Source: an uncultured Oscillospiraceae bacterium (GTDB lineage: Bacteria; Bacillota; Clostridia; Oscillospirales; Oscillospiraceae). Taken from it: DNA of 5,168 bases. How positions within the stretch are numbered: the stretch's first letter is position 1; every line of letters begins with the position of its first letter. The notes under the pieces were generated by a model. The model was not told the origin of the DNA. It was given only the letters and a program-made list of their open reading frames with translations, and ran no database searches. The DNA is taken from contig CAAFPE010000132.1 in the NCBI GenBank assembly GCA_900764755.1, positions 1 through 5,168 of the forward strand. The letters are read 5' to 3'. This document shows positions 5,147 to 5,168 of this stretch, one piece after another. Made by a program: the position numbers and the translations under genes.

Positions 5147-5168
5147 AGATCGGAAGAGCACACGTCTG
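5147..5168 (+). other. Illumina TruSeq adapter remnant (not genomic)
   Basis: The final 22 bases begin AGATCGGAAGAGC and continue into the read-1 TruSeq adapter as known from established library chemistry. They are artificial sequence left on the contig end. The last genomic base is at or near 5146. If translated in the frame of the last ORF, they give the telltale ending DRKSTRL, often seen in contaminated protein entries. Confidence 0.96.

Overview
The window is a GC-rich fragment (about 60% GC by eye). It is most likely from a gut-type Clostridia of the Oscillospiraceae kind (relatives of Flavonifractor, Lawsonibacter or Intestinimonas). That placement is inferred from several things. Strong AGGAGG-like ribosome binding sites occur together with high-GC codon use. 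There is a membrane-anchored PpiC-type foldase, a DUF1292/UPF0473 protein and a Firmicutes-style 6S RNA fold. No rRNA or marker gene is present to confirm it. The last 22 bases match the start of the Illumina TruSeq adapter, so this is the raw end of an assembled contig.

Layout. The left half reads on the minus strand. A membrane-anchored parvulin-type peptidyl-prolyl isomerase (84-1631) has its own consensus promoter (about 1746-1774) and ends in a probable terminator at the contig edge. To its right, and still on the minus strand, comes a small acidic DUF1292 protein (2097-2408) with its own promoter. A 226-nt structured RNA (1862-2087) follows it at once; I identify this as 6S RNA (ssrS) from its complete long-hairpin fold. 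A clean intrinsic terminator (1831-1856) closes that unit.

A 367-base divergent intergenic region (2409-2775) separates the two halves. It carries a minus-strand promoter for the DUF1292 gene, helically phased A-tracts that predict curved DNA, and a plus-strand extended -10 promoter.

The right half reads on the plus strand: an ADP-ribose pyrophosphatase of the Nudix family (2776-3312), a PhoB/PhoP-type OmpR-family response regulator (3328-4047), and an open-ended ORF (4122 to the contig end, at least 341 residues) whose product I do not recognise. The Nudix and regulator genes are 15 nt apart and look cotranscribed. No histidine kinase follows the regulator within the window.

How the parts relate. 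The minus-strand side holds extracytoplasmic protein folding and global RNA polymerase control (6S RNA). The plus-strand side holds nucleotide-sugar housekeeping and a two-component regulator. The least ordinary items are the 6S RNA starting about 10 nt after a coding gene's stop codon, the unidentified ORF in the usual histidine-kinase slot, and the degenerate first parvulin-like segment in the foldase. I see no mobile element, CRISPR array, tRNA or rRNA, and no convincing sign of a wholly new biological system.
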